A DNA stretch of 17,767 nt from Planctomycetales bacterium. GTDB lineage: Bacteria > Planctomycetota > UBA11346. Position numbers and translations under genes: made by a program. The stretch lies in assembly GCA_025362255.1 (NCBI GenBank), contig JANYGY010000276.1, positions 1 to 17,767 on the forward strand, written 5' to 3'. Under the pieces are notes generated by a model. It did not search any database. It was not told where the DNA came from and saw only the letters and a program-made list of their open reading frames with translations. This document shows, one piece after another, positions 7,456 through 14,632 of this stretch. Numbering within the stretch: position 1 is the stretch's first letter; the number at the start of each line of letters is the position of its first letter.

Positions 7456-8574
7456 ATGTCCTCCACCCTCAACATCCGTGCCGGAGTCGCTGCCTGGCTG
7501 GGGGTACTCTTCTGCTTGGTATTCACCTTGAATACGGTGGGGGGTTGGGTCCGCCTGTCGGGATGTGGCGTCGCCATTCCCCATTGGCCGGTGATCGTGA
7601 CCGGTGATTCATGGACGTTGTTGCCGCCGTTCACGCAGGCTGGTTGGACCGACATGCATGTGGCGTTCGACCGTCACCAGTCCCAGCTGCAGACGCGGAT
7701 CGAGCGCGGAGAGCTGGCGCCGGCCAATCGTGGTCGGCAGCCACGTGATGACGCGGATTTCCGCCTGATGTTTGTGACCGAGTGGAGCCACCGATTCCTC
7801 GCGGCGCTCACCGGACTCGTGGGGTTGGCGGTGATCTGCACCACTATGAAGCACGGCGCGTTGCGTAAAATCGTCGGCTGGCCGATGGCGGTTGCCGGAT
7901 TGCTAATCATTGCTCAGGCGGTCATCGGTGGCGTGCTGGTGGCAGAAGGGACTAGCACCCACTGGCTGTTCCTCCATCAAGGCAATGCCGGACTGATCAT
8001 GGCATTGATCCTGTGGTCGATTCTTCGTCTGCTGATGCCAAGCGAAGAATCGTCACCACGTTTCAATACCAGCCCTCGATTGATCGTTCATCTGACGGCC
8101 CTGGCGATGATCACCGTGTGGATGCAGCTCATTGGCGGAGCCCTGGTCGCGGGCAGCAGGCACTTGATCAGCAATGACGTGCCCCTGGGAATTTCCGCGC
8201 TGACGAGTTTGTGGAATCCACAGCGAAGTATCTCGTGGAACTTGCTCGATAACGCCTGGATGCACTTGTGGGTGCATCGCTGGTGGGCATGTCTGCTTAC
8301 TGGATTGTGCGTCATCCTCTACGTGACCGCTTGCCGTCACTCCCTGGGCATCCGTCAGCGTTTGGCCTTGCAGGTTTCGGGGACGTTTCTCGCGCTGCAG
8401 ATCATTCTTGGTTTGGCCAATGCCGTGCTCGCGGCTCCGCCCATGATCGCTCTGGCGCATCAGGCGTTGGGCATGGGGTTGTTGCTGAGTCTGGTGCTTG
8501 CTTGGCATGATGCGCAGTACGAGCCGATCGCTGAGATGGTGGTCACCGAAGGGTCATCGCAGGTGCTCACATGA
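7456..8574 (+). CDS. ctaA: Heme A synthase (CtaA/Cox15)
   Basis: This 372-residue membrane enzyme oxidises the C8 methyl group of heme O to the formyl group of heme A, needed by CoxA. It has eight predicted helices in two similar four-helix halves. The heme ligands are in place: Glu109 and His112 in TEWSHRFLAALTG, His174 in LFLHQGNAG, His274 in LWVHRWWACLLTG and His335 in ALAHQALGMG. The first loop (GWVRLSGCGVAIPHWP) keeps one cysteine but not the pair found in Bacillus CtaA. The loop up to residue 105 is longer than usual and charged. I chose the ATG at 7456, just before the first helix; a GTG at 7381 would add 25 unlikely residues. The ribosome site is weak (GGAAG about 13 bases upstream). 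It overlaps ctaB by four bases. Confidence 0.92.
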   Translation: MSSTLNIRAGVAAWLGVLFCLVFTLNTVGGWVRLSGCGVAIPHWPVIVTGDSWTLLPPFTQAGWTDMHVAFDRHQSQLQTRIERGELAPANRGRQPRDDADFRLMFVTEWSHRFLAALTGLVGLAVICTTMKHGALRKIVGWPMAVAGLLIIAQAVIGGVLVAEGTSTHWLFLHQGNAGLIMALILWSILRLLMPSEESSPRFNTSPRLIVHLTALAMITVWMQLIGGALVAGSRHLISNDVPLGISALTSLWNPQRSISWNLLDNAWMHLWVHRWWACLLTGLCVILYVTACRHSLGIRQRLALQVSGTFLALQIILGLANAVLAAPPMIALAHQALGMGLLLSLVLAWHDAQYEPIAEMVVTEGSSQVLT

Positions 8575-9473
8575 ACCCCGGCCGCGTGATCCTCGACCTG
8601 CTGATCCTGACCAAGTATCGCATTACGGCGGTAGCGATGTTCACCGGCTACGCGGCGATCGCGGTCGAGGGTCGATTTGCGACCGATTGGGGTCACATCT
8701 GGCCTTGCCTGCTGGCGTTGTTTTTGACCGGCGGCGCCGCCAATACGCTCAATCAGATCTTCGAGCTGAAAAAAGATGCGCTGATGAATCGGACCAAGGC
8801 TCGCCGGCCACTGCCAGCGGGTCGGATTTCCGTCACTCAAGCGTACGTATTCGCTATTGTCCAGGCTCTGGCGGCGCAAGCACTGTTGTGGTTCGCCTAT
8901 GACAGTTTGCTGGCCGTCAGTCTGTCATTGTTTACGATCATCTATTATAGTTTTTTCTACACCCTGTATCTCAAGCCACTGCATTACCTCAATATCGTCA
9001 TTGGTGGTGTCCCTGGCGCGATGGGTCCGCTGATCGGTTGGGCCGCGGTGACTGGCACCATTGAGGCGGTACCGTTGGTGATGTTCCTGATTATTTTCTT
9101 GTGGACCCCGCCGCATGTGTGGGCTTTGGCGATCAAGTTGCGTGAGGATTATGCTCGCGCGGGGATTCCCATGTTGCCGGTAGTGAAGGGGGTCGACGAA
9201 ACGACTCGTCAGATTTTCTGGTACACGCTGCTGATGGTCCTCGGCACGATTTTTCTGCCGATGGTGACGAATCTGTGGCCGATCTGGAGCAAAGCGCCGA
9301 TCTACACCGCATTGGCCTTGGGACTGGGGAGCGTATTCCTCGGCTGGTCATGGCTGTTGTGGCAACGTCGTCCGATGATGCCGACCATGCCGCTGTTCCG
9401 TTTTTCGATCATCTACATCAGTGCTCTCTTTCTTGGCCTGATCGTGGATTCCTTCAGGGTCGGGCACGCATGA
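8571..9473 (+). CDS. ctaB: Protoheme IX farnesyltransferase (heme O synthase, CtaB)
   Basis: This 300-residue UbiA-superfamily prenyltransferase adds farnesyl to protoheme to give heme O, the substrate of the CtaA encoded just upstream. The first prenyl-diphosphate/Mg site is Asn61, Glu65, Asp69 in NQIFELKKDALMNRTKARRP, with Glu where many family members have Asp. The second conserved region is YTLYLKPLHYLNIVIGGVPG, and the family signature LREDYARAGIPMLPVVKG is complete. About nine helices are predicted. The ATG at 8571 overlaps the ctaA stop (ATGA), and the stop overlaps the following Cox11 gene in the same way. Length and motifs are normal for the family. Confidence 0.95.
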   Translation: MNPGRVILDLLILTKYRITAVAMFTGYAAIAVEGRFATDWGHIWPCLLALFLTGGAANTLNQIFELKKDALMNRTKARRPLPAGRISVTQAYVFAIVQALAAQALLWFAYDSLLAVSLSLFTIIYYSFFYTLYLKPLHYLNIVIGGVPGAMGPLIGWAAVTGTIEAVPLVMFLIIFLWTPPHVWALAIKLREDYARAGIPMLPVVKGVDETTRQIFWYTLLMVLGTIFLPMVTNLWPIWSKAPIYTALALGLGSVFLGWSWLLWQRRPMMPTMPLFRFSIIYISALFLGLIVDSFRVGHA

Positions 9474-10084
9474 ATGCCCAAGTTCCAGTTGAGATCCAAC
9501 GCGCCAACACCCGTGCCCTGTGGGTGCTGGGTGGCGGCGCCATCGCCATGATGTTTTTTTTCCTGTTCGGATTCCGGTCTCTGTATTCGTTGTGGTGTTC
9601 ACTGACTGGGACGGGACTCAATCCGAACAATGCGGCCTTGGCTACGGCAATGCCGGTTGCCACTGGGCGATTTCTTGCAGTTCATTTCGAAAGCAAGACC
9701 TTTGACCAGCTACCGGTCCTCTTCTGGGCTGAGAAATCAGAAGATCGAGTCGAAGTCGGGCGCGATGCACGTAATACCTATCATCTGCGCAATCTATCTG
9801 ACAAGCCGATTCATCTGCGCCCAATACACCAAGTTGCTCCTTTTAATGCTGCCCCTTACTTCGCGATGCGGGTGTGCTTCTGTTTTGGCGAACAGATCAT
9901 CGGCCCCCATGAAGAGAAATCATTTCCCGTGATCTATCGATTCGGTCCAAAGCTGGATGAGCGGATCAATGATATCGCTCTCTGCTACAGTGTCTTCAAT
10001 ATCGCCGGTGCACCGAGTGCGGCGTTGATCGAGGCCGAGCGCAAAGCCAAGCAGGCGATCATGGCCGAGCCGGAGGAGCCCTGA
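9470..10084 (+). CDS. ctaG: Cytochrome c oxidase assembly protein CtaG/Cox11 (copper chaperone)
   Basis: This 204-residue protein delivers copper to the CuB site of CoxA. It has one N-terminal membrane helix (about residues 16-41) and a periplasmic immunoglobulin-like domain. The copper-binding CFCF motif is at 136-139 (Cys136, Cys138), followed by GEQIIGPHEEKSFPVIYRFGP, the typical Cox11 context. The third conserved cysteine just after the helix is present (Cys43 in SLYSLWCSLTGTG). The ATG at 9470 forms an ATGA overlap with the ctaB stop. The last 25 residues form a charged tail that is not part of the conserved core. Cox11 is known from mitochondria and aa3-containing bacteria, so it fits an A-type oxidase. 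This is distinct from the unrelated Bacillus protein also called CtaG. Confidence 0.93.
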   Translation: MNAQVPVEIQRANTRALWVLGGGAIAMMFFFLFGFRSLYSLWCSLTGTGLNPNNAALATAMPVATGRFLAVHFESKTFDQLPVLFWAEKSEDRVEVGRDARNTYHLRNLSDKPIHLRPIHQVAPFNAAPYFAMRVCFCFGEQIIGPHEEKSFPVIYRFGPKLDERINDIALCYSVFNIAGAPSAALIEAERKAKQAIMAEPEEP

Positions 10085-10317
10085 TGCCAATGTCCGGTGC
10101 AGACGATTCAAGCGGGACAGATGTCTCCGCTGCGAAGAAGGCTCGGCGGAATATCCACCTGGGCCTTCTCATCGGCGGGCTCTGCCTTGCCCAGATCGTT
10201 GTTTTCATGATTATTTTCAGTCGTAATGGCCTGCCCAAAGACCCCAAGATTTGGAAAGAGCAAAAGGCTCGTCAGGCGCAACAGCTAGAACAGGCAAACA
10301 AGGATTACCATGAGTGA
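10084..10317 (+). CDS. Small single-span membrane protein of unknown function in oxidase operon
   Basis: This 77-residue protein has a hydrophilic N-terminus, a basic patch (KKARR, residues 18-22), one membrane helix (about 24-46) and a charged helical tail rich in Lys, Gln and Glu (about 55-77) that could form a short coiled coil. The positive-inside rule places the N-terminus in the cytoplasm and the tail outside. It shares one base with the Cox11 stop (TGATG) and overlaps coxC by eight bases, so it is translated as part of the oxidase unit. I do not recognise a family. By position it resembles small single-helix oxidase subunits (subunit IV or CcoQ-like) or small assembly factors; this is inference only. 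The overlaps on both sides make it a real gene. Confidence 0.75.
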   Translation: MPMSGADDSSGTDVSAAKKARRNIHLGLLIGGLCLAQIVVFMIIFSRNGLPKDPKIWKEQKARQAQQLEQANKDYHE

Positions 10318-11209
10318 CCACGTGATTGATGCTGCGCCGGTTGTCGGAGTTCCAGGGCATGAGACACCGGGGGTGTCGGCAATCCACGAGGATCCGATGA
10401 GTCATGTGCCGCCACCAAGCCTGTGGCCATTCTTGGTCATGCTGGGCTTGATCACCTTGCCATTTGGGGTTCTCTCGGTGCTCGGGGCCCTCGACCAGTC
10501 ACCCATGTTTGGACCGTTGAGAAATCCTCATGTGGGCGTGGCCATCATCATCGTGTCGGCGATGATGTTTTTATTCTGCCTGATGGGTTGGTCGAATCAG
10601 ATCATCAAGGAAAAGCGTATCGCCCATGATGTGGTCCAGCAGCAAAAAGACCTGCAAATGTTCATCTTGCTGTTCTTGTGCGGAGAAGCGGCTGCTTTCG
10701 GCGCGATCTTCGGTTATTTCTACCATCGCAATCTCCACGATCCCACTTTTGGTCCATTGCCGTCGATGCATTTCGGCGGTCCGTTAGTCGCCTATGCGAC
10801 ATTCTTCCTGTTATCCTCGTCGCTGACCTGCGAAGTCGCCCACCATGCGATCCATTCGGGCAAACGTCTGCTTGGCAAGCTGTTCCTCATCCTGACCCTG
10901 GTCCTCGGCGTTATTTTTCTGGGAATGACCGGATATGAGTGGGGTGAGTTGTTGCAGCGTGGATTCAAGCCATCGTTGATTCCTGAATCCGGCGCGAGTT
11001 CTTTCGCCTCGCTGTTCTTTACCGGAACCGGTTTCCACGCCGTCCATGTTGCGACCGGTCTGGTGTTGCTATTCATGGTCTTGATGCGTTTGGAAACCGG
11101 GCATTTCCAAGGCAAGCGCAGTTTTTCTTTGGTCGCTGCTAGTTGGTATTGGCACTTCGTCGACATCGTCTGGGTGATTCTGTTCATCACGGTTTACGTG
11201 GTCGCCTGA
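10310..11209 (+). CDS. coxC: Cytochrome c oxidase subunit III
   Basis: This 299-residue membrane subunit stabilises the catalytic core and supports proton uptake. A 35-residue soluble N-terminus precedes about seven helices. Conserved elements are Glu126 in FLCGEAAAFGAIFGYFYHR, the loop GYEWGELLQRG, the helix FFTGTGFHAVHVATGLV and the terminal signature ASWYWHFVDIVWVILFITVY. Its length is slightly above the usual 200-270 because of the N-terminal stretch. The ATG at 10310 overlaps the preceding small gene by eight bases and has AAGGA at 10300 or nearby as ribosome site. It is the last recognisable oxidase gene; a strong terminator begins 22 bases after its stop. Confidence 0.95.
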   Translation: MSDHVIDAAPVVGVPGHETPGVSAIHEDPMSHVPPPSLWPFLVMLGLITLPFGVLSVLGALDQSPMFGPLRNPHVGVAIIIVSAMMFLFCLMGWSNQIIKEKRIAHDVVQQQKDLQMFILLFLCGEAAAFGAIFGYFYHRNLHDPTFGPLPSMHFGGPLVAYATFFLLSSSLTCEVAHHAIHSGKRLLGKLFLILTLVLGVIFLGMTGYEWGELLQRGFKPSLIPESGASSFASLFFTGTGFHAVHVATGLVLLFMVLMRLETGHFQGKRSFSLVAASWYWHFVDIVWVILFITVYVVA

Positions 11210-11210
11210 C

Positions 11211-12521
11211 GTGGCCGGAATGATTCCCCCACGACGCCCAGGGGTGACCCTGGGCGTCGTTTTTTTGACGTTGTTCCTGGACCTGGTCGGGTTCGCCATC
11301 GTCTTCCCCTTGTTTGCCGACAAACTCGCTTTTTACATGCCCCGCGACGGCGGGTTGCTGCACTGGGCGATGGGTTTCGTGGGATGGGCACCGGTCGAGC
11401 AACAGGCCGCATTGTTCGGGGGGATCCTCGGTGCCCTCTACGCCGGCTTGCAATTCATCGCCGCCCCGATCTGGGGAAGAGTATCGGATCGCGTCGGCCG
11501 TCGGCCGGTATTACTGATCGGACTCACGGGCAGCGCCCTGTCGTATATCTTATGGATTTTTTCAGCAAATTTCACCTTGTTCTTGGTGTCACGCATCATC
11601 GCCGGAATCATGACAGGCAATGTCTCGGTCGCGAACGCCGCAGTGGCCGATGTCACCACCGTCGATAATCGGGCTCGCGGCATGGCCGTAGTCGGCATGG
11701 CATTCGGCTTGGGATTTGTCGCTGGTCCGATGATCGGCGGTCTGACCGCTCACTTACATATCGACGACCCGCTCTCGACGGCGGCAGTGGCTTTGCACCC
11801 ATTCTCGGTGCCGGCGTTGATCGCAGCGACCCTGGCGGTGGGAAATCTGATCTGGGCATTGATCGCCTTTCACGAAACGTTGCCGGTCGAACGGCGAGCG
11901 CAGAAGGCAGAGACTGGTCGCACGTTCAATCTGCTGCAGGTCATCGATCCGACTTTGGGAATAGACGTACCGCGCTTGAATCTCTGCTTCATGTTCTTCA
12001 CGCTGCTGTTCAGCGGGATGGAGGCGACCTTGGTGTTTCTGGGGAAATATCAGCTGGGATTCACACCGACCGATCTGGGCTGGCTGTTTGCGGGATTAGG
12101 TCTGGGAGCTGCAATGGTCCAGGGTGCTTACCGTGGTCTGGTCAAACGCGTGGGTGTTCGCCAGATGGCTTTCGTGGGCTTGTTCGCGCTGGCACCAGGT
12201 CTGCTTTGCATCGGTCTGGTCGATTGGTATCCGTCGCGGAATCTGTTGTTCGGCGGATGTGCGATGCTGGCGATCAGCACCGGACTGGTGTTTCCGTCGT
12301 TGTCCGCCTTGGTGAGTTTGGCGGGTGATCCGCAACGTCAGGGTTGGGTGATGGGCACTTTCCGGTCGGCCAGTGCTTTCGGACGAGCCATCGGGCCGCT
12401 GGCCGCTGCCGCCTTGTATTTCTTCTGGCGCCCGGGGGGCACCTACCTGGTGTTTGCGGGTCTGGTCGTTTTGCCGGTGATCATGCTTGCCCTGGTACGT
12501 CCAAAAATCGGCAACGCTTGA
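11211..12521 (+). CDS. MFS transporter, TetA/MdtG-like DHA1 family
   Basis: This 436-residue protein (from GTG 11211; 433 from ATG 11220) is a twelve-helix major facilitator. Motif A of the drug:H+ antiporter group is present as GRVSDRVGRRPVLLIG in the loop between helices 2 and 3. Helix 1 has the TetA-like FLTLFLDLVGFAIVFPLF, and helix 5 the motif-C-like GLGFVAGPMIGG. The substrate cannot be read from the sequence. The GTG is one base after the coxC stop; neither start has a clear ribosome site, so translation probably depends on coupling to coxC. Oddly, a full intrinsic terminator occupies codons 7-19. Starting downstream of it would delete part of the conserved first helix, so the gene must begin before the hairpin. 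A copper or heme-related role is possible from context but not shown. Confidence 0.88.
   Translation: MAGMIPPRRPGVTLGVVFLTLFLDLVGFAIVFPLFADKLAFYMPRDGGLLHWAMGFVGWAPVEQQAALFGGILGALYAGLQFIAAPIWGRVSDRVGRRPVLLIGLTGSALSYILWIFSANFTLFLVSRIIAGIMTGNVSVANAAVADVTTVDNRARGMAVVGMAFGLGFVAGPMIGGLTAHLHIDDPLSTAAVALHPFSVPALIAATLAVGNLIWALIAFHETLPVERRAQKAETGRTFNLLQVIDPTLGIDVPRLNLCFMFFTLLFSGMEATLVFLGKYQLGFTPTDLGWLFAGLGLGAAMVQGAYRGLVKRVGVRQMAFVGLFALAPGLLCIGLVDWYPSRNLLFGGCAMLAISTGLVFPSLSALVSLAGDPQRQGWVMGTFRSASAFGRAIGPLAAAALYFFWRPGGTYLVFAGLVVLPVIMLALVRPKIGNA
11231..11266 (+). terminator. Strong intrinsic terminator inside the 5' end of the MFS gene
   Basis: The arms ACGACGCCCAGGG (11231-11243) and CCCTGGGCGTCGT (11248-11260) are perfectly complementary over 13 bases. 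They enclose the tetraloop GTGA (a GNRA loop in RNA) and are followed by a run of seven Ts (11260-11266). This is a classical rho-independent terminator for the oxidase operon, 22 bases after the coxC stop. It lies wholly within the open reading frame of the MFS transporter, whose reading frame crosses stem, loop and T-run. A ribosome translating the first codons would prevent the hairpin from forming, so readthrough could depend on translation. Confidence 0.88.
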
Positions 12522-12580
12522 TGATCACCCTACCTTGCTGTCGCTGGAATCGCACTGCTCAGGTGCATGATTTTCCGCCC

Positions 12581-12919
12581 ATGCGCTTCGCCATTTTTGT
12601 GATCCTCTCCTTGGCCATCACCGGCTGCGCACGCACGTCGCCGGCCCTGGTCACCGTGACCGCCGAAGAACGTCAATTGATGACGCAACTGACTCGGGAT
12701 CCGTTTGTGGTGATCAAGTCCTCAGTGCGTGAAGAAGACGGGTACGTCACCATCAGAACGCAGCAGGGCAACGTCGTGGCCTACTATCGCTTGATGCCCA
12801 CTAGTGACGCCAAACCCGAGCTGACCATCCGTCGACTTGACGAACAGCTGCACTTGCCGGTCGTCTGGTCTGAAGACCGTCTGGGCACCGGACCAGCTAA
12901 TCGCGGCATCCACCGCTGA
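12581..12919 (+). CDS. Small putative lipoprotein of unknown function
   Basis: This 112-residue protein starts with a short lipoprotein signal: Met-Arg, a hydrophobic run and the lipobox ITGC with the acceptor cysteine at residue 16. The mature part is about 97 residues, polar, with probable beta strands (FVVIKSSVREEDGYVTIRTQ, then NVVAYYRLM), and resembles no family I know. I chose the ATG at 12581 because it places the signal at the N-terminus. An in-frame ATG at 12521, overlapping the MFS stop (TGATG), would add 20 residues and spoil the lipobox position, though it may provide coupling. Ribosome sites are poor before both. It is the last gene on the + strand before a convergent gene, only 22 bases away. 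Confidence 0.68.
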   Translation: MRFAIFVILSLAITGCARTSPALVTVTAEERQLMTQLTRDPFVVIKSSVREEDGYVTIRTQQGNVVAYYRLMPTSDAKPELTIRRLDEQLHLPVVWSEDRLGTGPANRGIHR

Positions 12920-12929
12920 CGATTTTTTT
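12903..12929 (+). terminator. Weak candidate terminator after the lipoprotein gene
   Basis: A short stem GCGG/CCGC (12903-12906 and 12913-12916, six-base loop) overlaps the end of the lipoprotein gene and is followed, after six bases, by seven Ts (12923-12929). The stem is short and the T-run is not adjacent, so termination here is uncertain. The placement between two convergent genes fits. Confidence 0.3.
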
Positions 12930-12941
12930 CGGGGCCCGGGC

Positions 12942-14471
12942 TTATCGGACTTCAGCGGGATCGGCTTCAGCTGCTGTGACTACTCCTTTTCCACGTTTGA
13001 CGTGGATGCCGTATTCGACGAGTTTGCGATCCAGGGTGACGCGATTGATCCCGAGCAGGCGCGCTGCCCGCAGCTTCACACCACGTTCCTTGTTGAGGGT
13101 GTGTTCGATCAACACGCGTTCGGTGTGCTGGAATATCTTCTGAATCTCGGGTGAAGTCAGATCTGCGTATTGGACCACTGCTTCGGCCAACATCTTGTCG
13201 GGATTCCCTCCGGGCAGGTCACGGGTTGTCACCCGTTGGGTCTGAGGAATATTTTCCGTGTATGATTTGATCGTCGGGGGAATCAGTTCTTCGATCAGCA
13301 CATTGCCGGGCGCGAGCACCACCGATTTCTGGATGCAGTTCTCCAGTTCGCGGATGTTGCCCGGCCAGGGATAATTGATGAACATCTCCAAGACGTGGCG
13401 AGGGACCTCCTCAACATTCTTATAGTTCTGACGGTTATATTTCTGGAGGAAATGATTGACCAGAAGGGGGATATCCTCGCGTCTTTCACGCAAGGGAGGG
13501 ATCTGCAGGTTGACCACATTGAGGCGATAGAACAAGTCTTCACGGAAACGACCGGTCTTCACCTCAGCCCCCAGATCCCGGTGGGTGGCGGCGACGATCC
13601 GCACATCGGCGGGTATGGGTATATGGTCCCCGACCCGGCAGAAGGTGCGTTCTTGCAGGACCCGCAATAAGCGAACCTGCGCTTCCAAGGTGATCTCTCC
13701 GACTTCATCGAGAAAGAGCGTCCCTCCATTTGCGATTTCGAATAATCCACGACGTTCGTGATCCGCCCCGGTGAAGGCACCTTTGGCATGTCCGAAGAGT
13801 TCACTTTCCAGCAAGCTTGGCGACAGAGCTCCGGCATTGATCGAGACCAATGGTTTATGGGCCCGATGACTGTGGGCGTGGATGAGTTTGGCGAGCAACT
13901 CCTTACCAGTGCCGGTTTCACCTTGGATCACCACCGTTGCCGTAGACGCCGCTGCCCGGATGGCGGACTGGATCAACGAATTCATCGTGCCGCTGTTGCT
14001 CAGGATATCGCTTTGCCGGACATCGATCGCCAACGCCCCGCGCAGAACTTGATTTTCTTCCGCCAGCTCGCTGACTTCGAGCTGCACGCGCAGCCGATCC
14101 ATACAGTAGCGACTGATCGCATCGACGAGAAAAGCAGCAGCGTCCTCACCCTGGCGATGACTAACCAGGAGGATCCCGATGGTGACGTTGCCATCTTTCA
14201 ATTGTCGCGCGACCACCGGTAGGCCATCGGTCGCGATGGGAGCAGTGGCAGTGGTTGCCAAGGCGGCGATCTCATCCGCCGAGTCGGGGGGCTCGCCGAC
14301 GAGGAATGTTCCCGCGGGGGTCAGATGGCCTGGCCGGGTATGCAGCCAGATCCCGCCGATGGTTTTCCAATTCAGGACTTCCATCCACAATCGATCAAGG
14401 ATCAGTTTCGGACCCACCGCTGGGTCGAGCATGTGAAGGACGGTTCCAACGCGGGTAGGCCAAGTATGCAT
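12942..14471 (-). CDS. Sigma-54-dependent transcriptional activator (NtrC/NifA-type) with GAF-like sensor domain
   Basis: This 509-residue enhancer-binding protein uses ATP hydrolysis to open sigma-54 promoters. The N-terminal 150 residues form a GAF-like sensory region, not a phosphorylatable receiver, so it probably senses a small ligand. A short coiled segment (EVSELAEENQVLRG) leads to the AAA+ domain: Walker A GETGTGKE (184-191), the sigma-54-contacting loop GAFTGA (231-236), Walker B GTLFLDEVGE (250-259) and REDLFYRLNVV (310-320). The C-terminal part has a Fis-type helix-turn-helix (about 465-490, AARLLGINRVTLDRKLVEYGI). I chose the ATG at 14471; a GTG at 14486 would add five residues. 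It lies just downstream of the nitrate reductase gene on the same strand, which suggests control of nitrate assimilation, but this is inferred from position only. Confidence 0.9.
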   Translation of the reverse strand: MHTWPTRVGTVLHMLDPAVGPKLILDRLWMEVLNWKTIGGIWLHTRPGHLTPAGTFLVGEPPDSADEIAALATTATAPIATDGLPVVARQLKDGNVTIGILLVSHRQGEDAAAFLVDAISRYCMDRLRVQLEVSELAEENQVLRGALAIDVRQSDILSNSGTMNSLIQSAIRAAASTATVVIQGETGTGKELLAKLIHAHSHRAHKPLVSINAGALSPSLLESELFGHAKGAFTGADHERRGLFEIANGGTLFLDEVGEITLEAQVRLLRVLQERTFCRVGDHIPIPADVRIVAATHRDLGAEVKTGRFREDLFYRLNVVNLQIPPLRERREDIPLLVNHFLQKYNRQNYKNVEEVPRHVLEMFINYPWPGNIRELENCIQKSVVLAPGNVLIEELIPPTIKSYTENIPQTQRVTTRDLPGGNPDKMLAEAVVQYADLTSPEIQKIFQHTERVLIEHTLNKERGVKLRAARLLGINRVTLDRKLVEYGIHVKRGKGVVTAAEADPAEVR

Positions 14472-14620
14472 AGTGATCTGTTGCACTGATTAGCTATGGT
14501 CGCGCCAGCTTGCAGTCCACCATATAAGTGTTTACTGACAATGATTTAGGATCACTAGATTCGCCGATTGGCGCATCACGGCACACCTCTGTAGATCATT
14601 TTTCGTGCACCTGATGGGCC
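14472..14620 (-). promoter_or_regulatory. Intergenic region upstream of the sigma-54 activator
   Basis: This 149-base AT-richer gap between the nitrate reductase stop and the activator start is the likely place for a promoter of the activator. On the minus strand it contains TTGTCA and TATATG boxes, but their spacing (about 9 bases) does not fit a sigma-70 promoter. I found no -24/-12 sigma-54 element with correct spacing. A short palindrome CGCC-GATT-GGCG (14562-14573) could be part of an operator or a stem-loop. No ribosome site precedes either candidate start codon of the activator. Confidence 0.35.
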
Positions 14621-14632
14621 TCAGATCAGTGC
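14607..14632. repeat. Stem-loop spanning the nitrate reductase stop codon
   Basis: GCACCTGAT (14607-14615) and ATCAGTGC (14625-14632) pair over eight bases with one bulged C, around a nine-base loop containing the stop codon of the nitrate reductase gene. On the minus strand no T-run follows, so it is not a classical intrinsic terminator for that gene. It may protect the mRNA end or cause partial attenuation before the activator gene. Confidence 0.35.

Noticed and set aside
9275..9469. Upstream extension of the Cox11 frame
   Set aside because: This part lies inside ctaB in a different frame and is not Cox11-like. The ATG at 9470 with ATGA overlap and the membrane anchor that follows is the natural start.
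11244..11271. Alternative MFS starts (GTG 11244, TTG 11265, TTG 11271) placing the terminator outside or at the edge of the coding region
   Set aside because: They would remove part of the first helix or lack any usable ribosome site (the upstream bases are the hairpin stem or T-run).
14571..14585. TGGC...GGCA resembling a sigma-54 -24/-12 promoter on the + strand
   Set aside because: The spacing between GG and GC is 9 instead of 10 bases, the TT before GC is missing, and it would drive transcription antisense to the nitrate reductase gene.
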